The position numbers were made by a program, and so were the translations under genes. A DNA stretch of 64,000 nucleotides. Origin: Metallyticus violacea. Its lineage: Eukaryota; Arthropoda; Insecta; Mantodea; Metallyticidae. Of the stretch, positions 49,301-60,027 are shown piece by piece; position 1 is the first letter of the stretch, and each line of letters starts with the position of its first letter. The notes beneath the pieces were generated by a model. The model ran no database searches and was not told the DNA's origin. It saw only the letters and a program-made list of their open reading frames with translations. The stretch lies in contig CM060831.1 of NCBI GenBank assembly GCA_030762175.1, forward strand, positions 32,585,501-32,649,500, given 5' to 3'.

Positions 49301-49479
49301 TGCAATCGCTGAGCGTTTCAGCATATTTTTTATTTATTTATTAGACCCTGTCACATTTCATATAACTGTAGCCTCTGATGGGAAAAGTCACTTTTACTGA
49401 TTCAGATAAATTGTACTTATGAACCATAGCATGAATGAGGCGAATAATGCTACAAATGATATTTTGGCCCGCACGAATT

Positions 49480-49540
<61 letters not shown>

Positions 49541-49657
49541 TAAAGCAAATTTCAAACTGACAGCAAAAGTGACTTATCCCATCAGAGACTACAGTTATAT
49601 GGAATGTGACAGGGTCTAATAAATAAATAAAACATCCCGAAACACTCAGCGATTGCA
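49301..49657. mobile_element. foldback element: 95-bp inverted repeat around a CT/CA microsatellite
   Basis: Arms at 49301-49395 and about 49563-49657 are reverse complements with only a few mismatches. They contain TGCAATCGCTGAG, TATTTATTTATTAGACCCTG, TCACATTTCATATAACTGTA and GATGGGAAAAGTCACTTTT. Outward, each arm reads ...TGACAGGGTCTAATAAATAAATAAA, like a LINE or SINE 3' end. The central roughly 165 bp holds a CT run (49481-49504) followed by a CA run (49505-49538). No target duplication was found. Confidence 0.85.
49481..49538. repeat. compound CT/CA microsatellite
   Basis: About twelve CT units followed directly by about seventeen CA units, inside the loop of the inverted repeat. Confidence 0.95.
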
Positions 49658-50698
49658 ATAATGCTGATTCTTTCATCACTGAGTTAACATATATGAATTG
49701 AACACACAGATACGCTGTACTGTTATAAACAGACAAGACATATTACACTATATGTATACTGTCGAATTAAGAAACAAACAACACAACACATGCCCGGGAA
49801 CAGCTGCGCTATGACTGCGACAGTCAGCAAGATCAACAAGTAAGCAAGCAGGCTTGCTACGCTCTCCATGGTGGGGCAAACGAGTGGGGGCTTGCTCATA
49901 GGAAAACCCCGCACCGTGGAGCAACATATCACTGATCGCACTGTAAATGCAAACACCCCTGCCGTTGTAACCTACTTCTTCAAATGAGGTAGTTTGTAGC
50001 AGTTCTTCTCATTAACCTTCATACATTCAATTATTGTAAATTCAGAATGATATTATTCAAAGTATCCACAGGAAGATTTTCGAAGGCCTTCACAACGATG
50101 GTAACAAGATTATCTACTGTGTACATCGGAGAGACTGTATGACATATTTCTCACCACTTTCCCTTATCAGACCTCACTTTGCAAGACACCATGTTTGCTG
50201 GTGATCAGAAATGGCCCACCGCCTAACACCAATATTCTTCATTCCTCCATTGTTTCAATACTGCTCTTTCCTGGTCACATAAACTGTACAATTGTATTCC
50301 GATGTTATATCACAAACCTTCAAATTCACGAAAAAGGCACTGTATTCGCATGATGCATGTTTTGAACTTGGGTAAATAGATAAGAGCTAACACCTTACCC
50401 AAAGTTCCAAACGCCTTTCATATGCTCTGTTAATGTCTCTGGTTCAATGCTCTTTGCATATATGATCCTTCACTTTCGTTTCGAGAGCAAGGGAATTCGA
50501 TTATTATTTTGAGACAGAGGCAGTATGTAATATTTTTGGGCCTTACATACATTTTGTAATGTGTTATTCATTCGTTAAGTGGAGGTAATACATTTAGCTT
50601 TCAAAACGGAGTCTTTAACGTCTAAGTAATGTTAGAGATCCGTGACGAATTTATTTTAGCAAATATGAGTCTTAAGAAATGTTTACGGAGAGGTTGTA
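49658..50698. other. non-coding stretch
   Basis: No gene or known repeat could be supported. Confidence 0.45.
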
Positions 50699-51180
50699 AT
50701 GAGTAAAAGCAGTTACAGTGCCGACATCCTATTCGGGATGATAGGCGAATCACAACCAAACAACTCGCTGTTCCCTGTCGACGTTGTTAACACAATTATC
50801 CATCATTTAGACTTTTCAAAAGGCTTTGCTAAATCGGTCCCTCGATACCTAACTGCTGATCATAAGGAACAAAGAACACAATTTGCTGAGAGTTTCTAGC
50901 TCATTAAAGGCTAACCTGGTGCTTTATTGTCGGGAGATGAAACATGGATTGGTCACTTCCAGCTGAGTCCAAAAGACAATCCATGGAATGGCACTACAAA
51001 ACCGCTCCTCGCTTTAAATAAACAAAATTGGAGACAATACCTTAAGCTGATAAAGGCAATGTTACATTCTTCTGGAAGTTTGAAGCAATTCGTTTTATCG
51101 ATGAGATGCTTAGTGATGAAAATTAATTCCAATGTGTCAGTTGGAAGATAAAAAATAAGTTCTGGCGCATCTGCCCTCAC
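50699..51180 (+). mobile_element. mariner transposase relic (family 6)
   Basis: The plus strand reads HHLDFSKGFAKSVPRYLTAD and HKEQRTQFAESF (about 50788-50898), equivalent to the second helix-turn-helix ending of mariner transposases. A stop follows, then GALLSGDETWIGHFQLSPKD (about 50915-50975), with the GDETW block and its first catalytic Asp intact. NPWNGTTKPL and further readable residues run to about 51150. The later catalytic residues and both termini were not located. It is not functional. Confidence 0.7.
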
Positions 51181-51498
51181 GAAACTGTTACTGAAGTTCT
51201 TCACGAGACCAAGAATCCACACACAAAAGACTATGCATTGTATTTCTCTGAACTGTCCTTTCACACCGGTCATACAACCCTTTTTTTTTATTTCCATCTC
51301 TTTGGTTCTCTAAAGTGTTCTGTCCGTGGGACAAGGCAAAGACAAGCAGGCGCCAAGTGGTAAAGTGCCCGTACTTTAAACAAACATTAATAATCTCGTG
51401 CCATCCCACAAATTGTAAATGGCTAGTCTAAACTAATGTGATACAATAATGGATTTCCAGTCATGGACCAGATATATTGAGAGACTTCTTAATTTTTA

Positions 51499-51543
<45 letters not shown>

Positions 51544-53841
51544 CCGAAAAAAGAAAATAGCGTTCAACTTAAAATCACTAAGTTATAATACACATATATA
51601 CTTTTTTATTTAAGTACTTGAAATCATGATTAATGCAGAATGAGTTCATACACGCTCTGCGAACTCGCGACTGACAGTACTAAAGAACCGAAGACACAAG
51701 GAAAGAAGTTAAAAATATCTGTAATCCTTATTCCCGTTATAAATTATCAAGAGTTTTCTTTCTGAGGACATTCACCTGGTGCTGAAGCGACCCTGCACTG
51801 AAATTGCTTTGTTGTTTATACAATGCAAAGTTCTGCAGTTTTCTTGCAACCAGAAACAACGCAGCCAGAAGGGATAAAGGAAGAGATTAGTCTTGGGTTA
51901 AACTGGTTCACCTCTTCAACTTTAGTACGTAGGTGGTATTTTTATGTTTTTAAATAGCGTAACAAACTATTCCCTTCAAGGGCGGATAAAGAATTCCAGC
52001 AGTCCGTATCAGACTCGGGAGCCCATACCGTCTAAACATAACACATTGCACCTGGTATTTCTCCATCGTTAGTACTGTTATTTTTGTACATCGAAGATTA
52101 AATATATACTATGTGTGTTTCCTGTTTCTCGTATTGTTAAGAATATCTGATGATGTCTTAATTAATAAATAACGAATAAATGAATAAATTATTTACTTCT
52201 TTTAAACACTCGTTGAAAGAGATTGCGTTGCAGAGAAGTGATAACGTAGTTTTCCTGAGCGGACTCTTAATGCACACATTGCTCAAGAATATATCAACGT
52301 AACTTCAATAGCTAGATAAATGTAATCTTAATTTCAAGGAAAATATTCCACCAAGGCTCGTCCCAGATCTTTGCAAAGAGATTATATTAAAGTATAGCCA
52401 AAGAATCTAGGAGCATTTCAGTTTTTTTTTTTTTAATTGAGGCTAAAGGTTAGAGCAGAACACGTTTAGAAATTGTTTAAAACTGTCCTCACAGTGCTAC
52501 AGTCTTCGTGTATATTTTTGGAAACCCCTGTCCTACAGCAAACGCATTGCAGGTTGGCATTGCTCTGGCCGAAGGGGTGGATGTGGCAGATATCTATGGT
52601 CTCTCAATGTTTTGCTCTGCTTTCTTGCATCCCTGGGTAAATCTAATGGAGCCGCCTCTTGTGAGGAGCCAAGGCACTGCTGGCCCTAATGCATCTTAAT
52701 GCCCGAGACTGAAGTTCGTAAACACCAAGTAAATAGCTGGATCTTTCTCCAGGGAATGTGCAATATACACAACTTGCGTAAAGCTGAGGACGTGGTTAGA
52801 ATATGTGGGATCTGCGTAGATTTATATCGTAAGAAAAACGCTCATCATGACTGGCTTTTCTTGAATTCGTAATGCTTTATATTTATTTTATTTCCGTACT
52901 CACTAAAACAGCCTTACGTGGTCAGAAGAATAGGGCGGGAATTGACATCAACAATGTGACTCCTGTTAAAAAAAATGAAACTAAAAGTATGATAAAACTT
53001 TGGAAATAACTGAAAATTCGAAAGTTTAAAAGCCCAATTAAAAATAAGTTATTTGCAGATATCCGTTTCATCATACTTCAGGATTATGGCGATATGAAAC
53101 ATATGTAATATGCTAAATAGTCTTAAGATGAATTTGAATAAGACATTCTACTTGTTAACTGGAGAGGAATGTATAAATTTGGTTATAGAAAAAAGAAGGG
53201 GTTTAATTAAAATATGCATACATTTTTACGAGACTATAAAGAAACTGCATCCTACAACATTTTATGCAATTCAAGCATTGTAAGCTTATAACACATTTAA
53301 AATATAATTACATTTACATGGCGTTCTGTTTTATGTAATGATATACTAAAGATTTGATATACTGATTTTGTGGCAACCATTTACATAATGTAAATAGAAA
53401 ACTAAAAATAATTAATGAATTACTCAGAAAATTATAAAGAAGCAAGCAAAATACATAAAAAGAATATGAAAAACGTTTTTCTGTAGAAGAGGAAAAAAGT
53501 TACCGCAATAAATATAACAGCCATGTTGATATATATTGGATCTGGTAATGATTTAAACTTTTATATATCTTTAATTCTAGAAGTAATTTTAAATTTAGAT
53601 TATTCATCTTATTAATTTTTTTCATTATAAGGTTTTCATGCAATCATTGCTTTGATGCCTGTATTTCCGCTGAAAACAAAAGAAAATATCGACATTCTAT
53701 CATTTAGCAAAGTTGTTATTTTTTTTAAACGATTTTGAGGGTTGTAAGGCAAAGAAATCAGAAGTGATCTCCACGTCAGATACTAGCGAATTTCTTTTAA
53801 AAGCGCTCATTTGCTCATGAACATTTACTATTAGAAAAACG
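51181..53841. other. 2.7-kb stretch without a supported gene
   Basis: Contains a TTA microsatellite (51497-51541) and AT-rich DNA. Short open frames such as 52508-52699 are not recognisable. Confidence 0.5.
51497..51541. repeat. TTA microsatellite
   Basis: About fourteen TTA units. Confidence 0.95.
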
Positions 53842-54134
53842 AGAGCTTGTTCAATAAAGAATGGCCATAATTTGAGAACATATCTTTACTCATCCTCATA
53901 ATTTTGATGATCTCTGTCAAGGCAGTCCCTGATTGGGTGTTATGCACCTGTCCCAACGTTTCTGTCAGCTTTCAAAGACATGCTGAAAATCATTTATTGA
54001 CAGGTCCTTCAGAATCGCCTCCGAAGCCTTCACTTCTTCTGATGAGGGAAATTGTCTCCCGCGAAGGTTTTCCTTCAATTTGGGGAAAAGGGAAAGTCAC
54101 ACGTACTAAATCTTCACTGCAGGGAAATTTTTGG

Positions 54135-54172
54135 TTTATTTACAGACGGTCTTTAATGTCTCAGGTCAACAA
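54135..54172 (-). repeat. SINE A tail fragment inside mariner
   Basis: TTTATTTACAGACGGTCTTT followed by AATGTCTCAGGTCA matches the 3' end of SINE A (TTTATTTATGGACGCTCTTT, AACATCTCAGGTCA). A clear target duplication is not visible. Confidence 0.6.
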
Positions 54173-54402
54173 TGTACTGTAGGGAGGGTGCGGGACACAC
54201 TTCACATTGTTTTATATCAGAGTAACAATTGCGATGTACGGCCGTACATTATTGAGCTTGTTGCACAGATGTGTGTGATATTACCTTGCAGAGTTTTCAG
54301 GTTATCTCGTAGTATTTGCCCAGCTACAGTGCGACATGCTGGTAAACCATTCCTTGAATACCGAGCAATGAGAAACTTTCCCACCAAAAGCACTTTATTT
54401 AT

Positions 54403-54406
54403 TTTT

Positions 54407-54446
<40 letters not shown>
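54403..54446. repeat. TTTC microsatellite
   Basis: About eleven CTTT-type units within the mariner copy. Confidence 0.95.
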
Positions 54447-54447
<1 letters not shown>

Positions 54448-55158
54448 ATTTTTTTTTGTTAGGAAGATTTCCACACTGTTTGCTCACAGTATCAAAATGA
54501 TGTAGCCAAGTGTCATCAGCAGTGATTACTTTTGAAAGAAACATCTTCAACTGTAGGCAAACCTGGACACGAAAGTTTTTTGTTTGTGAATCAGCAGTCT
54601 TGGAACCCACCGTCCACAAACACGTCTCATGTGCAACTTTTCAGTTACCAGCGAGTATGGGTGGCATCCAGTGAAATGTTAAGAATTTCTGAAAGTGTTT
54701 TTAATATTATTCGACGATACTTTCTCACAATGACAGCAGTGATGTTAATGTTTTCTTCCGTTACAGCACAAGCTGTATCTCTGGGTACACCTTACTTTGA
54801 AATTGAATGCTTCCCGTCTTTAAACCTATTAAACAATCTTTGAGCTGTGCTATAGGGAAGAACAAACTCTCCGTAGACCTGTAACATTGCATAGGCCTCA
54901 GAAAAAGATTTGTTGAGACGAAATCATAATTTCAGAGCAGCCCTTTGTTCGTCGCTTGTGAATTCCATTCTGCTGTAAGCGGGACTGAACATGTCTCAGC
55001 TTGGACACCTCTCCAGGAGGGAACCAGTAGTGTTAGCAAGGAAACTAGTACCAAGTATGCATTACTCGTCAAGCCAACAAAATATTGTAAAGCTGCTCTT
55101 AAGCGCAAGAAATTATGCCTGGAAAAAACGACGATCATTCTTTATTGAACAGCCCTCG

Positions 55159-56045
55159 CAAAGTGAAAATTAATGTAATGTTTATTTTTCGTTCTAATAA
55201 ATGTTTTCCACGGCATCGTCTCTTGTTGTGGCGCATAACAACCCATTATGACAATCATAATAATAGCGTGCTTAAAATGCTAGGATTGCAGAACAGCATA
55301 CTGTTATATTAGTTTATAATGTTAGATTTTATTACATGAGTAAATTTTTAGGAGTAAATTCATTTTCGTAATTTTGCAAATTCAATAATTATATAGCATT
55401 AAAAACTGTTCCTTACACTATTTTGGCACATCAGAATTATAAAGCGATTGATTTGCTATTGCTTTCTTTCATTATATTTATGACGTCATTATGTCGACGA
55501 ATATTATTTACTGGTATTGCTGTTAGGGAATAGAGATTTACTGCAATAATTTTATCCCAATTTGAAAAGGCTGAATACTGAATGCTGAGAAAATCTTATG
55601 ATATTTATCAGAAGGACTACGACAGACGCGTTATATGAATGAACCGTAAAAATGTTAACGAAACTTTTATGTTTGTATATATTTCAGAACAGAGAAAGTT
55701 TATCCAATTCTACTAATGCATTTGCTAGCTAATATTAACTTATTTATTTACTTTATTAATTATATAATCGTATATTCTGCAACAAAGATATGATTAATTA
55801 TATTTTCAGTTCATTTTCACTTCATTTTCCTTAAATATTATCGTAGCATAATATTCAGTTGGTGATAAACTTTTGCAGTGAAAATACTTAAATGACGAAG
55901 TTGTTACTATGGTAATTTTATGCCACTAGTGATAATGTTTTATTTTATTAATGATTTTACTTTACATTATTCCGCTGTATAGAAATCCTTGTTGCAGCTT
56001 TTGAACACAGTTGCAACCCCAAACAGGTTGCATGTATTTAAAATT
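55159..56045. other. AT-rich non-coding stretch
   Basis: No gene is seen. A palindromic ATGACGTCAT lies at about 55478-55487. Confidence 0.5.
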
Positions 56046-56609
56046 TTTATTAACTATTTGAGCTGTTGAAAACTTGAGGGCAAAGGACTAGTGACTTTAA
56101 CCAGCTTATTGTTATATCGGGAGCAGAAACGCCTAAAGTTAACTTCCAGACTCAAGGAGAACGTGGAGGTTATGCATACGCCATATCTGTTTAGTTTGAA
56201 AGCTCCCTCTTGTTTGACTAAAAGGTTTCTAAGCATAGGCATTGTTTCGACGGGCAAGGCGACCCTGTAGTTGCTAAGTCTACTCAAATCCTTACCTCAA
56301 ATTCTGGACGTGATTGAGTTGCCAATATTTCAAGTCCGCGATGAGGGAAAATCCAGTTAACCGCAGTATAGGGAAGTTCATCCGAGGTATCCGTAACGTA
56401 TTTCAAGGCCCCTTTGTGCCCATCGATTGACAGTATCACATTATGGGGCTAATCGGACACGCTATCCGGGAAAGACGTCCAATTTCAACTACAGAGAGCT
56501 GGAAGTTTTCGAGTGCACAAAGTGGCTTCGTCGTCCAATTTCTGTCAGTGTTCCTGACAATAAGAAATGGATTGCGTTTCAGTTCTCTCGATTTTCTTTC
56601 ATTCTGATA
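56046..56609 (-). pseudogene. frame-broken coding relic ending at a polyA signal, family unknown
   Basis: The minus strand carries about 180 protein-like codons in three consecutive frame blocks. Block 1 (56609 to about 56448) includes NWTTKPLCALENFQLSVVEI and GRLSRIACPIS. Block 2 (about 56447 to 56290) includes PHNVILSIDGHKGALKYVTD, TSDELPYTAVNWIFPHRGLE and ILATQSRPEFE. Block 3 (to the TAG at 56054-56056) includes DLSRLSNYRVALPVETMPML and ends PSSFQQLK. Each change equals one missing base, the first inside a run of four C (56445-56448, plus-strand G). AATAAA follows the stop by two bases (56046-56051). GAGGTAAGG at 56296 could instead be a splice donor. It could be a retropseudogene, a transposon ORF, or a real gene with assembly indels. 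I do not recognise it. Confidence 0.45.
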
Positions 56610-56796
56610 CTATTTATATACTAGGTCTTGCTGAAGTGTTCAGTTTTTGGTAAGAGAAATGAAATGCTGCACCATTTCATTTTTATTATGACAATACTTA
56701 AAACATTCTTCAACAAACAGTGATGAATATATTTCACATGTACTTTAATCCCTTGAACTTTCATAGTGAGTTCTGACCTTCTTCTCTAAAGTATGT

Positions 56797-57082
56797 TCAT
56801 CATGAATGTTCAATTGTTTATCAACAGATTATTTCTAGCATAAAGAATTGTTCAGAAATAAATGATTAAGCCCTCTCTTACAGTTTCCGCTTTAAAATGC
56901 TATACTAAATAATATAAAAGTGTTCAGGGGAAAAATTATTTAAGTTCAACTTTTCCAAAAAAGAAAAAATGTTTTCAATGCCACCCGATAAAGACATCCG
57001 GTAGCGCATTCCTAATAATATTTTATTGTGAAAAAATGACCATAGCTACAAGGAGGAAAAAAAAAATGAGAACTTGAAGTGT
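56797..57082 (+). repeat. direct duplication, unit 1
   Basis: About 280 bp (GAATGTTCAATTGTTTATCA ... CAATGCCACCCGATAAAGAC ... TTATTGTGAAAAAATGACCA) recurs in diverged form at 57315-57575, offset by about 515 bp. The family is not recognised. Confidence 0.85.
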
Positions 57083-57314
57083 CAAATCAAACGAATAAAG
57101 CGATAAAAGTCAAAGCTTTTTGTTAATTAATAGCAAAGCCTTTTGTCAAACTTTGCGTGTAGGTTCAGTGTTCTAATAAATTCAGAATAACGGATTTGCA
57201 GATTTTCCAAAAAACTTGAACCACAAGTTTTGTATAGATGCCAAATCTCGGTTCTTGAAACAGAGTTCAACGACTTGCCAGTTCTTGAGAGATTCTGTTC
57301 TGTTGATCTGGTTG
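57083..57314. other. spacer between the two duplicated units
   Basis: On the minus strand a 39-codon open segment (RTESLKNWQVVELCFKNRDL ... GKSANPLF) is somewhat protein-like. Together with the flanking repeats it may be part of one transposon-like unit. It is not recognised. Confidence 0.3.
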
Positions 57315-57575
57315 TTCACGAATGTTCAATTGTTTATCAACAAATTCATTCAAGAATTGTTTAGTAATTAATGATTAAGTCTTATTCTTACAGTTTCCAC
57401 CTAAAATGACATACTAAATAATTTGTTAAAATATAAAGTGTTCAGGGGAAAAACGACCACAGTCCAACAAAATTATCTTTCAATGCCACCCGATAAAGGC
57501 ATCCTGAACCGCATTCCCATTAATATTTTATTGTGAAAAAATGATCAGAGCTACAAAAAACGAGAACTTGAAATA
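57315..57575 (+). repeat. direct duplication, unit 2
   Basis: Diverged copy of 56797-57082, sharing GAATGTTCAATTGTTTATCA, AAGTGTTCAGGGGAAAAA, CAATGCCACCCGATAAAGGC and TATTTTATTGTGAAAAAATG, with small indels. Confidence 0.85.
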
Positions 57576-59510
57576 TCCAGAGGCACATGCCTCTGCACGT
57601 TACGGAAGGCATTTGCCAATACATAGGCATTCAGAAGCTCATTTTCCCTCCGAATGTTTCTGGCGATTCCACCAGAGTTCACGGCTTTTTGCAATACAGT
57701 TCCATTGCATTATACACCATAGGAAAAAATGTGGAGAGGGGAGATCAACCTAGTTGCCCAAAGTTCTTTAGAAACGACACGATCTTCAAAGCAAGGAACA
57801 ATTTCAGCGCTTCTGACAGTAAAGGTATGGCAGATGCTAAAAATAACAAGTGCGGAGTTTCTCATCATCAACTGATTAACAAACTAAGAAATTAAGGGAT
57901 TTGAAGATTTCACAAAATCTCCATGCAGACTGAAATATTCACTGTAGTATGGAAGAAGATATGGTCATCAAAGCCAAATCTGCTTTTTATCATAAGCAGA
58001 TATCTCTACACGGTATGGGGATTCTCATGAACTAAAATACGAGTATCTGGTGTTCCTATTAAGAGTGAAGCACTCCTCTTCGGAAAACCATATGTAGTCT
58101 GGTATTCCTGGGTGCAATGACAAACTGCTGGAACCAATGACAGACAATAACTAGTTTATTTTCGATGGTATGTTTAAATTCCTGACAGTAGTAACACTTT
58201 GCTTTTTTCTCCAGTTCATTGACACATGCTTTATCATGTAATTCCACATGTCCTGTCTAAATTTATGCTACAACTTCTATGGGAGGACCTGCAATGTTGG
58301 TTTAACCTTCTGCACCCTCTCTTTTGGCAGTTTCGAACCTTCGAACCTTAGATGTAGACATCTAAGAATTCCCATAGTTTCCAGTTTATTCATCAGATAT
58401 TAAATTGAGGGCTTTTCAGTGGTTTTCGAACTCTCAGCTACACAGTAAACTGTTTTTAATTTCCATTTTTTTCGATGCAGTTATCCAGTATGTGCGAACA
58501 ATAGGCATATACCGTTCAACTGTATATCGGTTCATACTGTACTGTACATACTGTACTGCGTAACACAAAAGTACTGCTGATGATCCTTTAGCAACAGCAC
58601 AGCAGATGCGTCACATTACAACCGAAGCCAGAGAGTGTCAATTCAACTTTATGGGCAGCGCGAAGCATGGACCAGAAAGTAACTGTTACTCTTGTACTTT
58701 CGTAAATACACTTCTCATTCAGAAAGAAACATCTGTATATCGTTGAATTATTTCCATAGGTTTAAAGTTATAAGGAAAATGTAGTAGATGAAAGAGAGTA
58801 ATACACTCTGTATATAGTATATTTCTTTTTAAGAGGAATCAAATTTTTCTACATCCGCCAGTGTTTAATGTATCAAATTCGTTTCCTGTTATCTAAGAAA
58901 CTACTCAAGATAGCTGGTTTTTGTATAATGCGCTTTGAACATTTTTATAAGATGAAAAAATGAATTTCCATTGAGTAGTTATAAGTTGTAAATTTTTAAA
59001 ATATGGTGCAATTTTTACTTCCAAATTTTTAGTTCTGCTCTTTTAAAAATAGTTGGTAAAATTTAAATTTTTTATGCTTATAAGTACGAAGAAGAAGAAA
59101 CACAATAAGATATCTGTATGAAAAAGTCAGTTTGTTTCAGAAACTGCAATTAATCCTAAAAACTAAAAGAGGACTCGCATTGGTAGAGGAAATGGATCCT
59201 TAAATTTCTCCAGGCTCATAGTTCTCCGTTTCTTTCTTTTTATCCTGATGCTTTTTTATTTTTATTCACTTACCAAAAAGGTAGAAAAATTATCTCTCTA
59301 GAGTAAATATTTGTAAAATTGTTGTTAAAGTTTAATCGAGTGAATGATTTAGAACAGTATAAAAATGAACACATCATTTTAATATTTTTTAAAAAAAATA
59401 ATTTTATATAGATTAAAATAAGCAAGGAAAATCAAGACATTCAAACGATAACAATACCTGAAAATGTGTAAAATTGTGAAAAATTGCCATTTTGACATAA
59501 TAGCAGTCAT

Positions 59511-59542
<32 letters not shown>

Positions 59543-59748
59543 TTTTTTTTTTTGGGAAGAGGCAGTGGTGTTCATTGCAGCCGAAGGAAGCTACTTTCAT
59601 TCATTCAATTCATAAATATTTTGAAAATATTATTGAATAATATTAGAACTTTCAAGGCAAAACTTTTGTCAAGAAAAACAAAGGCCTCGCGAGAACATAA
59701 AAATAAATATCAATATTTATAGACGCATTACTAAGAACCATTTGAGGT
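57576..59748. other. 2.2-kb stretch without a supported gene
   Basis: Contains a CTT repeat plus T run (59514-59553) and a short near-tandem ATACTGTACTG repeat at about 58533-58558. Open frames at 57541-57895 overlap each other in two frames and are not recognisable. Confidence 0.5.
59514..59553. repeat. CTT microsatellite and poly-T
   Basis: About seven CTT units followed by about nineteen T. Confidence 0.95.
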
Positions 59749-59759
59749 TTATAGAACGA

Positions 59760-60016
59760 TTTTTTTATTGATTTATTTATGGACGCTTTTTAACATCTCA
59801 GGTCATCATCGTCCCATTCAACTCAGGGCTTGAAACGGCAAACAAATTTTGCTCAGAGGCCTCTCTTTCAGGCTTGAGGTTCTTTTTCGTGCCGTAAATG
59901 TACGACACGGGACCCACGGCTTTACTTCCCTTCCGAAGGAAGCCATACTTAGGATTTTTACGCTCGAAAAAATTCATCGGTCCTGGCCGGGTTCGAACCC
60001 GCGTTCTTGGGTGTAG
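59760..60016 (-). repeat. SINE A copy 4, head-truncated, 11-bp target duplication
   Basis: The SINE A body and tail are intact and well matched to copy 2. The tRNA-like head stops near the anticodon arm (minus strand TACACCCAAGAACGCGGGTT, B box GGTTCGAACCC intact). TTATAGAACGA occurs on both sides (59749-59759 and 60017-60027), an exact 11-bp target-site duplication, so the truncation happened at insertion. Confidence 0.88.
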
Positions 60017-60027
60017 TTATAGAACGA

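Larger units (their letters stand above)
53842..55158 (-). mobile_element. mariner family 1, second copy with both ends
   Basis: About 1.3 kb. The ends GAGCTTGTTCAATAAAGAAT and the reverse complement of ATTCTTTATTGAACAGCCCT form terminal inverted repeats shared with the copies at 6.9 and 10.2 kb. The minus-strand transposase probably starts at the ATG near 54970 (MEFTSDEQRAALKL, then a stop) and continues FRLNKSFSEAYAMLQVYGEF, YSTAQRLFNRFKDGKHSI and TLSEILNISLDATHT. Further on a NNVRPYIAIVTLI piece matches the HDNARPH region. Stops, frameshifts, a TTTC microsatellite at 54403-54446 and an inserted SINE A tail at 54135-54172 break it. A leader of about 180 bp separates the end from the ATG, as in the first copy. 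Confidence 0.8.
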
